In this document: positions 5,747 to 6,219 of the stretch, piece after piece
Layout: each line of letters begins with the position of its first letter
Position numbering within the stretch: the first letter of the stretch is position 1
Assembly (NCBI GenBank): GCA_025980505.1
Contig: JAICXI010000119.1
Coordinates: forward strand, 1-6,219
DNA length: 6,219 nucleotides
Reading direction: 5' to 3'
Origin: a bacterium
GTDB taxonomy: Bacteria > Oederibacteriota > Muellerivitia > Muellerivitales > Muellerivitaceae
Notes under the pieces: model-generated
Database searches by the model: none
What the model was told of the DNA's origin: nothing
The model's input: only the letters and a program-made list of their open reading frames with translations
Position numbers and translations under genes: made by a program

Positions 5747-5765
5747 TGACTTTCTTGTCAACTTT
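5742..5765 (+). promoter_or_regulatory. Operator-like palindrome, IscR type 1-like
   Basis: The core is TTGAC (5746-5750), six bases, GTCAA (5757-5761). The left half ATACTTGACT (5742-5751) fits every position of the enterobacterial IscR type 1 half-site as I recall it (ATAsyyGACT). The right half TGTCAACTTT (5756-5765) fits 8 of 10. The gap between half-sites is one base shorter than in E. coli. The site covers the -10 edge and the predicted start point, where a bound repressor would block initiation. It is a likely autoregulatory site for the Rrf2 protein encoded next; the link is inferred. Confidence 0.55.
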
Positions 5766-5777
5766 GCCGAAAGTTGA
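5758..5777 (+). repeat. Inverted repeat in the Rrf2 gene leader
   Basis: TCAACTTT (5758-5765) and AAAGTTGA (5770-5777) form a perfect 8-base inverted repeat around GCCG. Its left arm shares bases with the right half of the operator-like site. A further palindrome TTGATCAA (5774-5781) overlaps its right arm. It could be a second protein site or an RNA hairpin in the 5' leader. Confidence 0.6.
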
Positions 5778-5804
5778 TCAAGAACCTTTTAAAAGCTTGT
5801 TTTC

Positions 5805-5810
5805 AAGGAG
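5805..5810 (+). promoter_or_regulatory. Ribosome binding site deciding the GTG start
   Basis: AAGGAG lies 6 bases before GTG 5817. The next in-frame ATG is well inside the helix-turn-helix, so the GTG is the start. Confidence 0.7.
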
Positions 5811-5816
5811 TTTTAG

Positions 5817-6219
5817 GTGAAGTTTTCCTCCACCGAAGAATATGGCCTCAGGTGTCTGCTCCAAATGGCCAAAAAAGGGCCGAACGGCACCACGACCATC
5901 ATGGAACTGGCCCACAAGGAAGACCTGACCCCGGCTTACGTGGCTAAGATCATGAGCATCCTGAGAAAAGGGGGCCTGGTGCAAAGTATCCGCGGCCAAA
6001 GCGGCGGCTACCAGCTTTCCCGGCCGCCCCAGGAGATCAATGTGAACGAGGTCCTGGAAGCCCTGGGCGGTAAGTTTTTCTCCCGGGAGGAATATTGTTC
6101 GACCCCCACGGCGGTGCACGAGTCCTGTATCCACACCATGGATTGCGCCATCCGGTCCCTGTGGCTGGGGCTCTCAATGCAAATGACGGGTTACTTGAGG
6201 ACGTGCAGGCTTTCCGACC
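5817..6219 (+). CDS. Rrf2/IscR-type Fe-S regulator (3' end outside window)
   Basis: Rrf2 proteins are dimeric winged-helix transcription factors, many of which sense Fe-S status, redox or NO through a bound cluster. A GTG start gives MKFSSTEEYGLRCLLQMA, the typical Rrf2 opening. The HTH (about 27-52) includes IMELAHKEDLTPAYVAKIMS and the wing has RGQSGGYQLSRP (59-70). The dimerisation helix follows (INVNEVLEALGG, 74-85). Cluster-ligand candidates are Cys94, Cys104 and Cys110, spaced C-X9-C-X5-C, against C-X5-C-X5-C in E. coli IscR. The CIHTMDCAIRSLW stretch resembles Rrf2 regulators located in front of SUF Fe-S assembly operons. The frame is open for 134 codons to the window end, near the expected C-terminus. 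A separate promoter with an operator-like palindrome suggests autoregulation. IscR, SUF-type and NsrR-like subfamilies are possible; the tail favours the SUF type. Confidence 0.9.
   Translation, partial: MKFSSTEEYGLRCLLQMAKKGPNGTTTIMELAHKEDLTPAYVAKIMSILRKGGLVQSIRGQSGGYQLSRPPQEINVNEVLEALGGKFFSREEYCSTPTAVHESCIHTMDCAIRSLWLGLSMQMTGYLRTCRLSD

Overview
The window is about 6.2 kb of compact, GC-rich (roughly 60%) bacterial chromosome with every recognisable gene on the + strand. Intact LolA-like and RodZ-like genes point to a Gram-negative, probably rod-shaped bacterium with an outer membrane. The gene set is housekeeping and vertical in character. I cannot fix the phylum from sequence alone; a delta-proteobacterial or uncultured candidate-phylum genome would both fit. 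There is no mobile element, CRISPR array, tRNA or rRNA.

Layout: (1) bases 1-116 are about 50% GC, do not continue the adjacent gene and match nothing I recognise. (2) 117-869 is the C-terminal part of the FtsK DNA translocase (Walker B onward plus the gamma winged helix), cut at its 5' side by the junction near base 116. (3) 853-1560 is a LolA-like periplasmic lipoprotein carrier whose start overlaps the ftsK end. (4) 1561-1681 is a structured spacer. (5) 1682-2581 is a RodZ-like HTH-TM-DUF4115 protein. (6) 2582-2795 is a spacer with hairpins and no gene. (7) 2796-5675 is a tightly packed run: yajQ, an unknown multipass membrane protein, recO, gluconokinase (gntK) and a 61-residue Phe-rich membrane peptide, with junctions between a few bases of overlap and 17 bases of gap. 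(8) 5676-5816 is an AT-rich control region holding a promoter and operator-like palindromes. (9) 5817-6219 is an Rrf2/IscR-type Fe-S regulator running off the window end.

How it works together: the first block serves chromosome segregation, envelope biogenesis and cell shape (FtsK, LolA, RodZ). The second looks like one transcription unit of mixed housekeeping functions (nucleotide binding by YajQ, recombination by RecO, gluconate phosphorylation by GntK) with two unassigned membrane proteins. The third begins a new, probably autoregulated unit. The Cys-containing tail of its regulator resembles the Rrf2 proteins that sit in front of SUF Fe-S assembly operons, so suf genes are predicted just downstream.

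I do not see a dramatic new system. The best leads are the regulator's control region, the Phe-rich small protein, the unknown membrane protein and the abrupt ftsK junction.
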